NCBI GenBank assembly: GCA_903904685.1
Contig: CAIVDS010000114.1
Coordinates: 1-64,000 of the forward strand
Reading direction: 5' to 3'
From: an uncultured Verrucomicrobiota bacterium
GTDB lineage: Bacteria > Verrucomicrobiota > Verrucomicrobiia > Opitutales > Opitutaceae
DNA length: 64,000 nt
Under the pieces are notes generated by a model. It did not search any database. It saw only the letters and a list, made by a program, of their open reading frames with translations, and had not been told where the DNA came from. Shown one piece after another: positions 33,549 through 44,124 of the stretch. Position numbers and translations under genes: made by a program. The stretch's first letter is position 1, and the number at the start of each line of letters is the position of its first letter.

Positions 33549-34190
33549 ATGCCCGGCCCCACGCTCACGACCGACGCCATCGTGCTGCTCAAGCGGCCTC
33601 CGTCCGACCACTTCCAGACCCTCGCCGTTTTCACCGCCACGCACGGAACGTTGCGCGTCATCCAGCGCCTCCCTAAAAAAACGACGACCTCCCACCTCGC
33701 CCTCGATCTTTTCGACGAGGTCGCGTTGCTCCTCGAATGCGCCCCGCAAGGCGACGCCTGGTTCGTCAAGGAACCGCGCCTCCTCACCCGCCACAGCGGC
33801 ATCGGACGCCATTACGAATCGCTCGTCCGCGCCTCCGCCTTCGCGACTTTGGTCGCCCGCAATCCCGTGCCCGAAGAAAGTCGTGCCTCCATCCACGCAT
33901 TGTTGCGCACGGCGTTTGCCGCCTTTGCGACCGATGCCTCCGCCGACACCGTTTACCTGAAATGCCTATACTGTTTCGCCCGCGACGAAGGCTACCCGGT
34001 CAAGCAGCAGTGGATTCCCTCGCTCTCGCCCGAACTTTCCGCCGCCGCCGCCCGCCTGCTGCATACTCCGCTCGCGACGCTGGCCCGTGACGATTTCCCT
34101 CCTTCGCCGGTCGCAACACTCCTGCGCCACCTTGAGCACTACCTGCGCAACCATACGGAAATCATGATGGATGAGCGCGGCGAACGTTGA
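33549..34190 (+). CDS. recO: DNA repair protein RecO-like
   Basis: TDAIVLLKRPPSDHFQTLAVFTATHGTLRVIQR OB-fold N-terminus; RecO-like length and layout. Confidence 0.7.
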   Translation: MPGPTLTTDAIVLLKRPPSDHFQTLAVFTATHGTLRVIQRLPKKTTTSHLALDLFDEVALLLECAPQGDAWFVKEPRLLTRHSGIGRHYESLVRASAFATLVARNPVPEESRASIHALLRTAFAAFATDASADTVYLKCLYCFARDEGYPVKQQWIPSLSPELSAAAARLLHTPLATLARDDFPPSPVATLLRHLEHYLRNHTEIMMDERGER

Positions 34191-34229
34191 CGCCGGCGCA
34201 TTTTCCCGCGCCCTTCGTGGTGAGCGCAC

Positions 34230-36602
34230 ATGGACTTCGACCTCGATCAACGCACCGCCAGCCTGAGCATCGGCGAATTCTCCGCGTTCACCGTCGGTCC
34301 CCGTGAATCGGACGACGGATCACAGGGCATCTGGCGCGCCCAGCTAGGCACCCGCTGGCATCAGGAGCTCCGCGCCACCGCGAGTGTCGCCACGCCCGCC
34401 GCCACCTTTGAGGTTCCCGTGACCGGCCGCGTTTTCCACGCGGGCTGGACGCTGACGCTCACCGGCCGCATCGATCAGTTCATCCCCGCCACGGTCTTGG
34501 CGCCCGCGATCCTGCGGGAAATAAAGACCACGCTTCGCCCGCTCCCCGCCGACGAAACCGGACTGCGCGTTGATCATCCCGCTTATTTCGCCCAGCTCGC
34601 CACCTACCTCGCCCTCCGGCGCATCGCAGATCCTGCCGAAAAAATCCGCGGCGAACTCGTCTTCGTCGAAGCCGGAAGCGGCCTCAGCCAGACGATCCCG
34701 TTTACCTCCGCCGACGAAGCCTCGTTCCGCGCCCAGCTCGAACGCGTCGCCGAGTTTCTCAACCTCCGCCATCGCGCCCGCGACCGCCTTCGCACCCTCA
34801 CCTTCCGCCCTGCGTTCACCGAGCTTCGCGCCGGTCAGGAGACTACCCAGGCCGATCTCGCCGCCGCGCTCGCGGGCCACCGCCACGTTCTCTTCACCGC
34901 ACCCACCGGCTTCGGGAAAACCGGCGTCATCCTCGAATGCGCCCTCGGACAGATGAAGGCAGGCCGCTACTCCCGCCTCCTCTACCTCACCAGCAAATCC
35001 ACCGGCCAGCTCCAGGTCCTCCGCACACTCCAAGGCATGACCGACGCCACCGCCGGTGGTACGCCGGTCGCCTCATGGCACGTGCGCCCCAAGCGCGAGC
35101 ACTGCGTCAATCAGACCTTCCACTGCGTGCGCGCCAGTTGCTCCTATCTCCACGACCTCGACCGGCGCTGGGCTCGCAGCGGACTCTCCCGGTTTTATCT
35201 CTTCGAAAACGAAGCCCGCGACATCGACGCCCTCCGCGCCGCCGGCCGCGACGCGATGATCTGCCCCTACGAGATCACCCGCACCGCCCTCGCGTTTCAG
35301 GACGTCTGGGTGGGTGACTACAACTACGTCTTTGCCCCCGCCAACCGGGGGCTTTTCTTCGACCAACCCGGCTTCAATCCCGCCGAAACCCTCCTCGTGC
35401 TCGACGAGGCCCACAACCTCCCGTCCCGCGTGGCCGACGCCTATTCCCACACCGTCCTCGCCGACGACGCCCGCACCGTCCTTGTCGAGCTCGACCACCA
35501 CCACGCCCCCGCCCCTCTCCGCCGCGCTTGGGAAAACTGGACGCTCCTGCTCGCCAGCCTCCCTCTCTGCGACGGACTCGGTCTCGCGCAGGAAGACGAC
35601 CTCGCCGACCTCCTCCGCGCCCTCGCCGACGCCCTCCCGCAAGCCTCCCTCGACTACGCTGCCCTCGGCCCCTTCGTCTCCGAAAAACTCTGGCAGATTC
35701 CCGTGCTCCACGAATGGCTCTCCAACCCCGCGCTTAAAAAACTCCTCTGGGTCCCCCGCTCCGGCGAACTGCGTTTCACCTGCCTGGATGCCGCCGCCCC
35801 GCTCGGCGAAACGTTGCGCACTTTCGGCGGCGTGATCTTCGCCACCGCCACCGCCGGCCCCGCCGAGGTCTTCGCCGAAGCCTGCGGGCTGACTGCCTCA
35901 GGCTCTCAACTATCGACGCTCAACGATCAACTCTTCAGCGTCACCGCCCGCACCCCCTGGCGCGACAACGCCTACGACATCGCCTACGACGTGCGCGCCG
36001 ACACGACCTATCAAAATCGCGCGCGCCATCACGACCTCACTGCCGCTACCATCGCCCGTCTCCACAAGGCGGCAAACGGTCCCGTGGCCGTCTTCTTCCC
36101 CAGTTACGCCTACGCCGACGCCGTCGCAAACGCCCTTCGGGCCAACCACCCCGCGCTGCGCGCCGTTATCCAGCCCCGCCAGTCCGATCTCGCCGCGCAA
36201 TCTGCCTGGGTCGAAGAATCGCTCCTCTTCGCCGACGCTCTTTTCCTTGTGCTCGGCAGTAGCTTCGCCGAAGGCATCGACGTGCTCGGCGGACGTATCG
36301 GCCACGCCATGGTCGTCGGCCCGGCGCTGCCCGAGGTCAATGCCATGCAAAAAGCCCGCATCGCGGCGCTCCCCGGCCTCACCCGCGAGGAGTGCTTCCG
36401 CCGCGTTTACCAGATTCCCGGCATCCAGAAGGTCAACCAAGCCATTGGTCGCCTCGTGCGCGCCCCGGGGCAACGCGCCAAGGTTCTCCTCCACTGCCGC
36501 CGTTTCGCCGAACTCAGCTACGCCAGACTCCTCGACCACGACTACCAGTTCGGCCAGACCATCGCGAACGACGCCGAGTTGACCGCGTGGTTGCATGAGT
36601 GA
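34230..36602 (+). CDS. Fusion of PD-(D/E)XK (Cas4-like) nuclease and XPD/DinG-type helicase
   Basis: N-terminal GRIDQFI...ILREIKTT...AYFAQLATYLAL nuclease motifs; TAPTGFGKTGVILECAL Walker A; cysteines EHCVNQTFHCVRASCSY...MICPYE; VLDEAHNL; C-terminal AIGRLVRAPGQRAKVLLHCRRF. Confidence 0.82.
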   Translation: MDFDLDQRTASLSIGEFSAFTVGPRESDDGSQGIWRAQLGTRWHQELRATASVATPAATFEVPVTGRVFHAGWTLTLTGRIDQFIPATVLAPAILREIKTTLRPLPADETGLRVDHPAYFAQLATYLALRRIADPAEKIRGELVFVEAGSGLSQTIPFTSADEASFRAQLERVAEFLNLRHRARDRLRTLTFRPAFTELRAGQETTQADLAAALAGHRHVLFTAPTGFGKTGVILECALGQMKAGRYSRLLYLTSKSTGQLQVLRTLQGMTDATAGGTPVASWHVRPKREHCVNQTFHCVRASCSYLHDLDRRWARSGLSRFYLFENEARDIDALRAAGRDAMICPYEITRTALAFQDVWVGDYNYVFAPANRGLFFDQPGFNPAETLLVLDEAHNLPSRVADAYSHTVLADDARTVLVELDHHHAPAPLRRAWENWTLLLASLPLCDGLGLAQEDDLADLLRALADALPQASLDYAALGPFVSEKLWQIPVLHEWLSNPALKKLLWVPRSGELRFTCLDAAAPLGETLRTFGGVIFATATAGPAEVFAEACGLTASGSQLSTLNDQLFSVTARTPWRDNAYDIAYDVRADTTYQNRARHHDLTAATIARLHKAANGPVAVFFPSYAYADAVANALRANHPALRAVIQPRQSDLAAQSAWVEESLLFADALFLVLGSSFAEGIDVLGGRIGHAMVVGPALPEVNAMQKARIAALPGLTREECFRRVYQIPGIQKVNQAIGRLVRAPGQRAKVLLHCRRFAELSYARLLDHDYQFGQTIANDAELTAWLHE

Positions 36603-36698
36603 AAAGGAACAGGTCCTAGCCGGATCGCGCTTGAGGTGACAAGCCGGTGGGATTTTCCCGCTTGTCCGCCTTGCCGCTTCACGACACAAACATCCTTC

Positions 36699-37244
36699 GT
36701 GTCCGCACCGCAAAGCATCCCCGCCGCCGAGATTCACGCCGCCATCGACCGGCTGGCCAAGGCCATCGCCGAGCGCCACGGCCCCAAGGGAAACCTTCTC
36801 CTCCTCGGTATCGCCAACGGCGGCATCACTTTGACCCGCCGCCTCGCCGCCCGCATCGCGACTCTCAGCCCTCGACTTTCGGCCCGTTCCGGCACCCTCG
36901 ACATCTCCTTTCATCGTGACGACATCGGCCGCCACCCGATCCCCAAGGAATTCGCGCCAACGTTGATTCCCGTCGACGTCACTGGCGCCAGCATCGTGCT
37001 GGTTGACGACGTTCTTTTTTCCGGCCGCACCATCAAGGCCGCCCTGACCGAGCTCTCTGATCATGGCCGCGCCGCCCGCGTCGAACTTGCCATCCTCGTT
37101 GATCGCGGCTTCCGCAAACTGCCCATTGCCGCCGACTACACCGGCCTCATCCTCAAAGCAACTGAAACGGCCAAGATCGTCGTCAAACTCGATTCCGCCA
37201 ATCCCGCCAATGACATGATCGCCGTCGTTCCCGCCAAACGCTGA
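36699..37244 (+). CDS. pyrR: PyrR-like uracil phosphoribosyltransferase/regulator
   Basis: LLLGIANGGITLTRRLAARI, SIVLVDDVLFSGRTIKAAL PRPP loop; immediately upstream of pyrB; GTG start assumed. Confidence 0.88.
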   Translation: MSAPQSIPAAEIHAAIDRLAKAIAERHGPKGNLLLLGIANGGITLTRRLAARIATLSPRLSARSGTLDISFHRDDIGRHPIPKEFAPTLIPVDVTGASIVLVDDVLFSGRTIKAALTELSDHGRAARVELAILVDRGFRKLPIAADYTGLILKATETAKIVVKLDSANPANDMIAVVPAKR

Positions 37245-37286
37245 TTCCTTTCCTCAATCCGGTATCCCAAATCAAAAATTCCCAAG

Positions 37287-38231
<945 letters not shown>

Positions 38232-38242
38232 TTTCCCGCGCC

Positions 38243-39532
38243 ATGCCCTCCCTCTGGATCTCCAACGCCCGCGTCATCGACCCCGCCGCCAAGCGCGACG
38301 CCGTCGGCGACCTCTTCATCAAAGACGGAAAGATCGTCGCGTCGCTCTCCGTCGCCGACAAAAAAAAGGCGAAGAAAATCGACGCCTCCGGCCTCGTCGC
38401 CTGTCCCGGCCTCGTCGATATCCACGTCCATTTCCGCGAGCCCGGCCAGACCCACAAGGAGACCATCGAGACCGGTTCCCGCGCCGCCGCCGCCGGCGGC
38501 TTCACCAGCGTCGTCTGCATGCCCAACACCGCGCCCGTGGCCGACACCCCCGGCACCATCCAGCTCATCAACGACTCCATCAAGCGCACCGCCTGCATCA
38601 AGGTTTACCCCACCGGCTGCATCACTGTCGGAATGAAAGGCGAGGCTCTCGCGCCCATCGGCTCGCTCAAGCGCGCCGGCGTCGTCGCCATCACCGACGA
38701 CGGCGACTGCGTCCAGTCCAACGAACTTATGCGCCGCGCCTGCGAATACGCCAAAATGTTCGACCTGCCGCTCATGGATCATTGTCAGGACCACTCCATG
38801 ACCGTCGGCGCGGTGATGAACGAGGGCGTCGTCTCCACCCGTCTCGGACTCAAAGGCTGGCCCAACGCCGCCGAGGATCTCATCGTCGCGCGCAACGCCA
38901 TTCTCTCGGAATACACCGGCGCCCACATCCACCTCCAGCACATCTCCTCGAAATTCTCCGTGGATATCATCCGCCGCGCCAAAAAGCGCAACGTCCGCAT
39001 CACCGCCGAGGCCACCCCTCACCACATCGCCCTCACCGACGAGTCGCTCGGCACCTACGACACCCATTTCAAGATGAATCCTCCCCTCCGCACCGAGGAG
39101 GACCGCTTGGAAATCATCTCCGGCCTGCGCGACGGAACGATCGACATCCTTGCCACCGACCACGCCCCGCACACCGACTACGAGAAGGACAAGGAGTTCG
39201 ACTACGCTCCCAACGGCATCCTCGGCCTCGAAACCGCCTTGGCCGTCTCGCTCGAAATCCTCGTTCGCCAAAACAAGTTTAAGCTCCCCTTCGTCGTCGA
39301 TCTACTCACCCGCAAGCCCGCAGAACTTCTCAAACTCGAAGCCGGCACGCTGGCCGTGGGCACGCCTGCCGATATCTGCCTGTTCGATCCCGACAAGAAA
39401 TGGACCTACGACGCCAAGGCGGGATTCAGCAAATCCGGCAACAGCCCGTGGCATGGCCAAACCCTGCGCGGACGCGTCAAAACTACGATCGTCGACGGCC
39501 GGGCGGTCTTCGACGGCACCTGTATTCTTTGA
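38243..39532 (+). CDS. pyrC: Dihydroorotase
   Basis: GLVDIHVHFREPGQTHKETIETGSRAAAAGGFT, ILATDHAPHT; start at ATG 38243. Confidence 0.96.
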   Translation: MPSLWISNARVIDPAAKRDAVGDLFIKDGKIVASLSVADKKKAKKIDASGLVACPGLVDIHVHFREPGQTHKETIETGSRAAAAGGFTSVVCMPNTAPVADTPGTIQLINDSIKRTACIKVYPTGCITVGMKGEALAPIGSLKRAGVVAITDDGDCVQSNELMRRACEYAKMFDLPLMDHCQDHSMTVGAVMNEGVVSTRLGLKGWPNAAEDLIVARNAILSEYTGAHIHLQHISSKFSVDIIRRAKKRNVRITAEATPHHIALTDESLGTYDTHFKMNPPLRTEEDRLEIISGLRDGTIDILATDHAPHTDYEKDKEFDYAPNGILGLETALAVSLEILVRQNKFKLPFVVDLLTRKPAELLKLEAGTLAVGTPADICLFDPDKKWTYDAKAGFSKSGNSPWHGQTLRGRVKTTIVDGRAVFDGTCIL

Positions 39533-39547
39533 CGGTGTCCCAGCCGC

Positions 39548-40078
39548 ATGAAGATAATCCGCCGCCCCTCTGCACTCTTGGTTACCGCTTTGATATCGCT
39601 TGCCGCAGCCGCTCCGGTCAGGGCCAACGAGGAACTCTATTTTTCCCGCAGTGATCCCGTTGAAAAAACCCTGGTTCAGGAGATTGCCCGTGCGACCAAG
39701 TCGATCCACCTGCTCATGTATTCGTTCACCGATGATGCGCTGGCCGGAGCCCTCGTTCAGGCCCAACGACGCGGCGTGGACGTGAAAATCGTTTTGGATC
39801 GCAGCCAGACCTTCGAAAAACATTCCCTCGCAAATTTCATTCTCGAAAAACTCGGCCCTGCGCGATGCGAGTTTCGCACGGGCAAAGGCCGCGGCATCAT
39901 GCACGAGAAGATGGCGATTTACGACGATGCCGACGTGTCGATGGGCAGCTTTAACTGGACTGATAACGCCCGTGACAACAACTGGGAGAATCTCGACATT
40001 ATCCACGACGCGAAAATCGCCGCTTCTTGTGAACGAGAGTTCCAGCGGGTGTGGTCCAGTCCGGACAAAGACAAGTGA
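39548..40078 (+). CDS. Secreted phospholipase D-like (single HKD) protein
   Basis: Signal peptide; GIMHEKMAIYDDADVSMGSFNWTDNARDNNWEN. Confidence 0.85.
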   Translation: MKIIRRPSALLVTALISLAAAAPVRANEELYFSRSDPVEKTLVQEIARATKSIHLLMYSFTDDALAGALVQAQRRGVDVKIVLDRSQTFEKHSLANFILEKLGPARCEFRTGKGRGIMHEKMAIYDDADVSMGSFNWTDNARDNNWENLDIIHDAKIAASCEREFQRVWSSPDKDK

Positions 40079-40122
40079 TCCCCGTTCGTCACGCTAAGGG
40101 TGGATCGCCCGCCCATTAACGC

Positions 40123-40974
40123 ATGTCCGCCCCCCTGACTTCACCTTCCCCCATCCTCACCACGATCGAAATCGCGCTTTGGGTTGTCGGCCTGATCATA
40201 TTGTGGCGGGTTCAATTCGGACAAACCAGTCGCGACAAAACTCCGGACCGGCTCACTCCGTGGGAACTGTTGCCCACATCAATTCTAGCAATGGCGCTGT
40301 GCGTCATCAGCGGCGGATGGCTCGCCCAATATATCGTTTCCAACCTGAGCAATCATGCGCTCGGACCCGCTGCGCACGACGTGGAACTGTGGGAACTGGT
40401 TCAGGGTATTGCCCTCCAACTGGGTTTGCTGGCCGGTGTCATCGTCTCGGTTTTCCTTGTCCGTTTTGCAAAGCAAAAACCGGCCCTTGCCGACGCGATT
40501 TCACCGACTCCATACCCGCATCCTTTGCTTGCCGCAGTCGGCACTTTCCTGATCGCACTATCGGTTCTCACCATCGTCGGCTACGTTTGGAAAAAGGGAC
40601 TGGAAGCGCTCGGCCTCGATGTTTCCGAGCAGGATGCGGTGGAGATTTTCCAGCAGGCCGACTCGCCGACCAAACTGATCGTCTTCATCGGGCTGGCGGT
40701 AATCGTGGCGCCCCTCACCGAAGAACTGATTTTTCGGGCGGGTCTGTTTCGTTATCTGCGCACTCGGGTGCCACGCTGGATCGCCCTGCTGGTCCCCGCC
40801 GCCCTTTTCGCCGCCCTCCACTCCAACTTGGTCGCCTTTGTCCCCCTGCTGCTGCTCGGCGTCTTGTTCTCCCTCGCCTACGAACGCACCGGACGCATCT
40901 CCGTCACGATCGTCGCTCATGGGCTTTTCAATTTGCACACGATCTTGTTGATCCTTGCCGGCGTGACATCCTGA
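40123..40974 (+). CDS. CPBP-family intramembrane metalloprotease
   Basis: APLTEELIFRAGLFRYLRTR (EExxxR) and ALFAALHSN motifs in a multi-TM protein. Confidence 0.88.
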   Translation: MSAPLTSPSPILTTIEIALWVVGLIILWRVQFGQTSRDKTPDRLTPWELLPTSILAMALCVISGGWLAQYIVSNLSNHALGPAAHDVELWELVQGIALQLGLLAGVIVSVFLVRFAKQKPALADAISPTPYPHPLLAAVGTFLIALSVLTIVGYVWKKGLEALGLDVSEQDAVEIFQQADSPTKLIVFIGLAVIVAPLTEELIFRAGLFRYLRTRVPRWIALLVPAALFAALHSNLVAFVPLLLLGVLFSLAYERTGRISVTIVAHGLFNLHTILLILAGVTS

Positions 40975-41362
40975 TCCCTGCTCCTAAAGGAACCGCAGGA
41001 ATCACCTGCCCTAGCTCGGTTCGCTTGCGGGAGGCAACCAGGCAAAAGCGACCTGGATCGTAAATCCACAATGGCCGGCTAACCACTTACGGCTTGTCAT
41101 CATGAGTTTTTCACCCTCATGTTTTGGTCGTCGCGTCCTTTCATTTTTTATATGTTACGACAGCACACCGCGCACAGGTTACTGGCATCACCGCCAAACC
41201 GGAGTATCCCCTGATCGCAGAGACACCGCCTTGGTGTTTACCGATAAACTCATTTGGAAAATCGCCTGAAGCCAAAACCGTATCGGGCACGCTCCATCCC
41301 AGGCCTTTTCCTTTGTTTCTCATTTCCGACTGCTCACCCCAAACCCTAAAGACCACATCCCC

Positions 41363-42589
41363 ATGCGCACCAAGATCTCTTCGCTCTTCGTCGCCGGCCT
41401 CATAGCCGTCTCCTCCGCCCTCGCCGCCAACCTCTTCGAAGTAACCGCCACCGATGGCTTCACCACCCAGACGTTCAGCAACTCGAACGTGCTCGATCTC
41501 ATCAAGACGACCATCCAAGACACGACCCTGATATTCCCGGTCGGCATCACCACCGCCGACCTGACCTTTCTCGGTGTCCCCAAAGCCATCAGTTACAATC
41601 TTAACCCCGCCGGCACCAGTTCCACGCTCACCATCCCCTCCATCGGCTTTACCCGCACCTTCACCGGCGCCAACCGCGCGGCGGTTTACAGCGCCATGCA
41701 GGATTTCCTTAAAACGGATGGCTCGGGTGTGCTCGCCCGCTTCCTCAAGGAGATGGCCAAGCAGTCCCCCGTAGCCGTCACGGACGGCAACCCCAATGCC
41801 AGCACGGCCGTCGCTGCCAATGGTATCTTTATGTCGGAAGGATTCACCCCGGCCGACCAACTATCCTTTGAGGGAAACGCGCCCCGGCCTAATTTTGGAG
41901 GTTTCGGCATCGGTTTTAACAGCGGTCGGTTCGCCGCCAAGGTCGCCGGCGGCACCCTTAGCGGCGAATTCGCCGAACTCGGTTTGACTTGGTTCAATCT
42001 CGGCCTTGGCGACCGCGTGCGCCTGCTCGCGCCCTTTTCCGCCAGTTACCTCACCATTGATAATACCGCCGTTTACGGTGTCGGCCAGTCGCTGTCCCTC
42101 CCGATTCGCATCCTGATCATGGATAAAACCAACCCGTGGAACTGGCGCCTCACTCCCGTCGCCGGCATCAGCGCACGCGCCTCCATCGATGCCCTTTCGG
42201 GCGCGGTCATCTGGCACGCCGGCTTGGTCAACTCCATCGACTACCGGGTCAACCACCGCCTGATCGTCTGTCTCGTCGACCAGCTCACCACCCACCAAGG
42301 CCTGCCCGTTAAATACGGAGACTACTCCTTCGATTCCGAAGTCGACCAGCTCATCGCCAAGAACGGCCTCCGCCTCGTCACCCCGCTCACCAAGCGTCTC
42401 ATCGGTGATCTCTATTTCATCGACACCCGATTCCTCAACGCCGCCGCCGTGAAACAATTCGAGACGGTCGGCGCATCCATCTCCCTCCGCGCCACCAAAA
42501 AATACAAACTCTCCCTCGCCGCCAACTACGACTTTGGCAACAACTACAAAGCCTACTCGGTCGGCCTCACCTCCGCTTGGAACTGGTAA
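41363..42589 (+). CDS. Secreted/outer-membrane protein of unknown function
   Basis: Signal peptide MRTKISSLFVAGLIAVSSALA; C-terminus ends in aromatic SAWNW. Confidence 0.6.
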   Translation: MRTKISSLFVAGLIAVSSALAANLFEVTATDGFTTQTFSNSNVLDLIKTTIQDTTLIFPVGITTADLTFLGVPKAISYNLNPAGTSSTLTIPSIGFTRTFTGANRAAVYSAMQDFLKTDGSGVLARFLKEMAKQSPVAVTDGNPNASTAVAANGIFMSEGFTPADQLSFEGNAPRPNFGGFGIGFNSGRFAAKVAGGTLSGEFAELGLTWFNLGLGDRVRLLAPFSASYLTIDNTAVYGVGQSLSLPIRILIMDKTNPWNWRLTPVAGISARASIDALSGAVIWHAGLVNSIDYRVNHRLIVCLVDQLTTHQGLPVKYGDYSFDSEVDQLIAKNGLRLVTPLTKRLIGDLYFIDTRFLNAAAVKQFETVGASISLRATKKYKLSLAANYDFGNNYKAYSVGLTSAWNW

Positions 42590-42610
42590 AACCACGTCCG
42601 GCCTTTGCGC

Positions 42611-42641
42611 AGACCCGGTGCATGCCGCCGGGTCTTTTTTT
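42611..42641 (+). terminator. Rho-independent terminator
   Basis: AGACCCGG-tgcatgccg-CCGGGTCTTTTTTT. Confidence 0.85.
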
Positions 42642-42722
42642 GCGCCAACGCTGGCGACCAATGCATCGCCCGCTCTGAGCTTGTGAGGCTGCGGTGTCTT
42701 TCATCACCATTCCTGCCTTCCC

Positions 42723-43670
42723 GTGCATCCCTTCACCGACAACCCGGCCGAGGCCGTATCATCGCTTGGCGAGCTGAAACTCATCGCCGCCATCCGACGC
42801 TGGCTTGGCGACGCCACCCCGGATGCCCCGTTCGGCATCGGCGATGATTGTGCCATCCTGCCGGTCTCCTCCAGACGCCAGCTCGTGACGGTCGATCCGG
42901 TGATCTACGGACGGCATTTTAACGACACGGTTGCCGCCAACGCCGTCGGTCAAAAGCTGCTTAAACGCAATCTCAGCGACATCGCCGCCATGGGTGGACG
43001 TCCACGCGCGGCGGTCATTGCCCTGGCGTTGTCTCCGCAACTAAAGATGCGCTGGCTCGCCGGCTTCTACCGCGGACTGGCCGCGGCCAGCCGGCGCTAC
43101 AAGGTTCCCATCGTCGGCGGCGACATCGCCCAGCAGCCAGAAGGATTTGCGGCCACGCTCACCCTGATCGGTGAAGCCGCCACGGATCGCGTGCTCACCC
43201 GCCAGGGATCCAAAACCGGTGACTGGATCTATGTGACGGGCAGACTCGGCGGCAGCCTTCTCGGCCATCAACATCGCTTTACCCCGAGACTCAAAGAAGG
43301 CCGGTGGCTCGCTACTCGCCGCGAAGTTCGATCAATGATGGACGTGAGCGATGGCGTGGCCAAGGATGTGTTCGCTTTGACGCAGACGGGGGCGGTTCCC
43401 GCGTTGGAGGCTTCACTCATTCCCATCAGCGCCGCTGCGAGGCTCCGCGCACGGAATAGTTCAAAGTCTCCATTGCACCATGCGCTAACCGATGGCGAAG
43501 ATTACGAGTTGCTTCTGACGGTCGCCGCCCGCGCCGATCGAGCCGCATTCGAAGCCGCGTGGAAGAAAAAATTCACAATCCGTCTGAGCTGCATCGGGCG
43601 ATTCGCGCGGGCGACTTCTCCCAAACATATCAATCTGCAGGCCTTTCATGGCTATGAACATCTTCGCTAA
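42723..43670 (+). CDS. thiL: Thiamine-monophosphate kinase
   Basis: IGDDCAILPVSSRRQLVTVDPVI, RNLSDIAAMGGRPRAAVIAL, MDVSDGVAKDVFAL, ALTDGEDYELLLTV; GTG start. Confidence 0.93.
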   Translation: MHPFTDNPAEAVSSLGELKLIAAIRRWLGDATPDAPFGIGDDCAILPVSSRRQLVTVDPVIYGRHFNDTVAANAVGQKLLKRNLSDIAAMGGRPRAAVIALALSPQLKMRWLAGFYRGLAAASRRYKVPIVGGDIAQQPEGFAATLTLIGEAATDRVLTRQGSKTGDWIYVTGRLGGSLLGHQHRFTPRLKEGRWLATRREVRSMMDVSDGVAKDVFALTQTGAVPALEASLIPISAAARLRARNSSKSPLHHALTDGEDYELLLTVAARADRAAFEAAWKKKFTIRLSCIGRFARATSPKHINLQAFHGYEHLR

Positions 43671-44091
43671 ACTCCGCTCCGGAGTCACCACTTCCTCGGC
43701 ACTGGAGACACGCACGCTGGCCCATGAACTGGCGGCCGCACTGCCGGCCGATGCAACGCTCGCATTACATGGCGATCTCGGTGTGGGTAAAACGACATTT
43801 GTCCAAGGTCTGGCGCATGGACTGGGCATCGCTGATGCGGTGACCAGCCCCACCTTCCCCATTTTCACGCTGCACCGCGGAGGCGCACGAACCCTTGTCC
43901 ACCTTGACGCCTACCGCCTCGAAAATGACCGCCAGATCGAATCGCTGATGCTGGAGGATTTTCTCATCAGCCCGTGGTGCATGGCGGTGGAGTGGCCGGA
44001 GAAAATCGCCGCATGGATTCCGAAAAACGCCTTCCATCTGGACCTCGGCATTACGCCGGAAGAGCGGCATACGATTCGATTACGGTCATAA
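43648..44091 (+). CDS. tsaE: tRNA threonylcarbamoyladenosine biosynthesis ATPase TsaE
   Basis: LALHGDLGVGKTTFVQGLAHGLG, VTSPTFPIFTLH, HLDAYRL, AVEWPEKI. Confidence 0.93.
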   Translation: MAMNIFAKLRSGVTTSSALETRTLAHELAAALPADATLALHGDLGVGKTTFVQGLAHGLGIADAVTSPTFPIFTLHRGGARTLVHLDAYRLENDRQIESLMLEDFLISPWCMAVEWPEKIAAWIPKNAFHLDLGITPEERHTIRLRS

Positions 44092-44117
44092 AAAAGCCGC
44101 CCTTTTCAGGACGGCCT
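44091..44117 (-). terminator. Rho-independent terminator for the minus-strand gene ending at 44125
   Basis: Minus strand GCCGTCC-tgaaaa-GGGCGGC-TTTTTT. Confidence 0.65.
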
Positions 44118-44124
44118 TCGCAAA

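Noticed and set aside
40975-41362. Possible structured leader upstream of the 41363 secreted protein gene
   Set aside because: No known riboswitch motif recognised; the region is long but not convincingly structured by eye.
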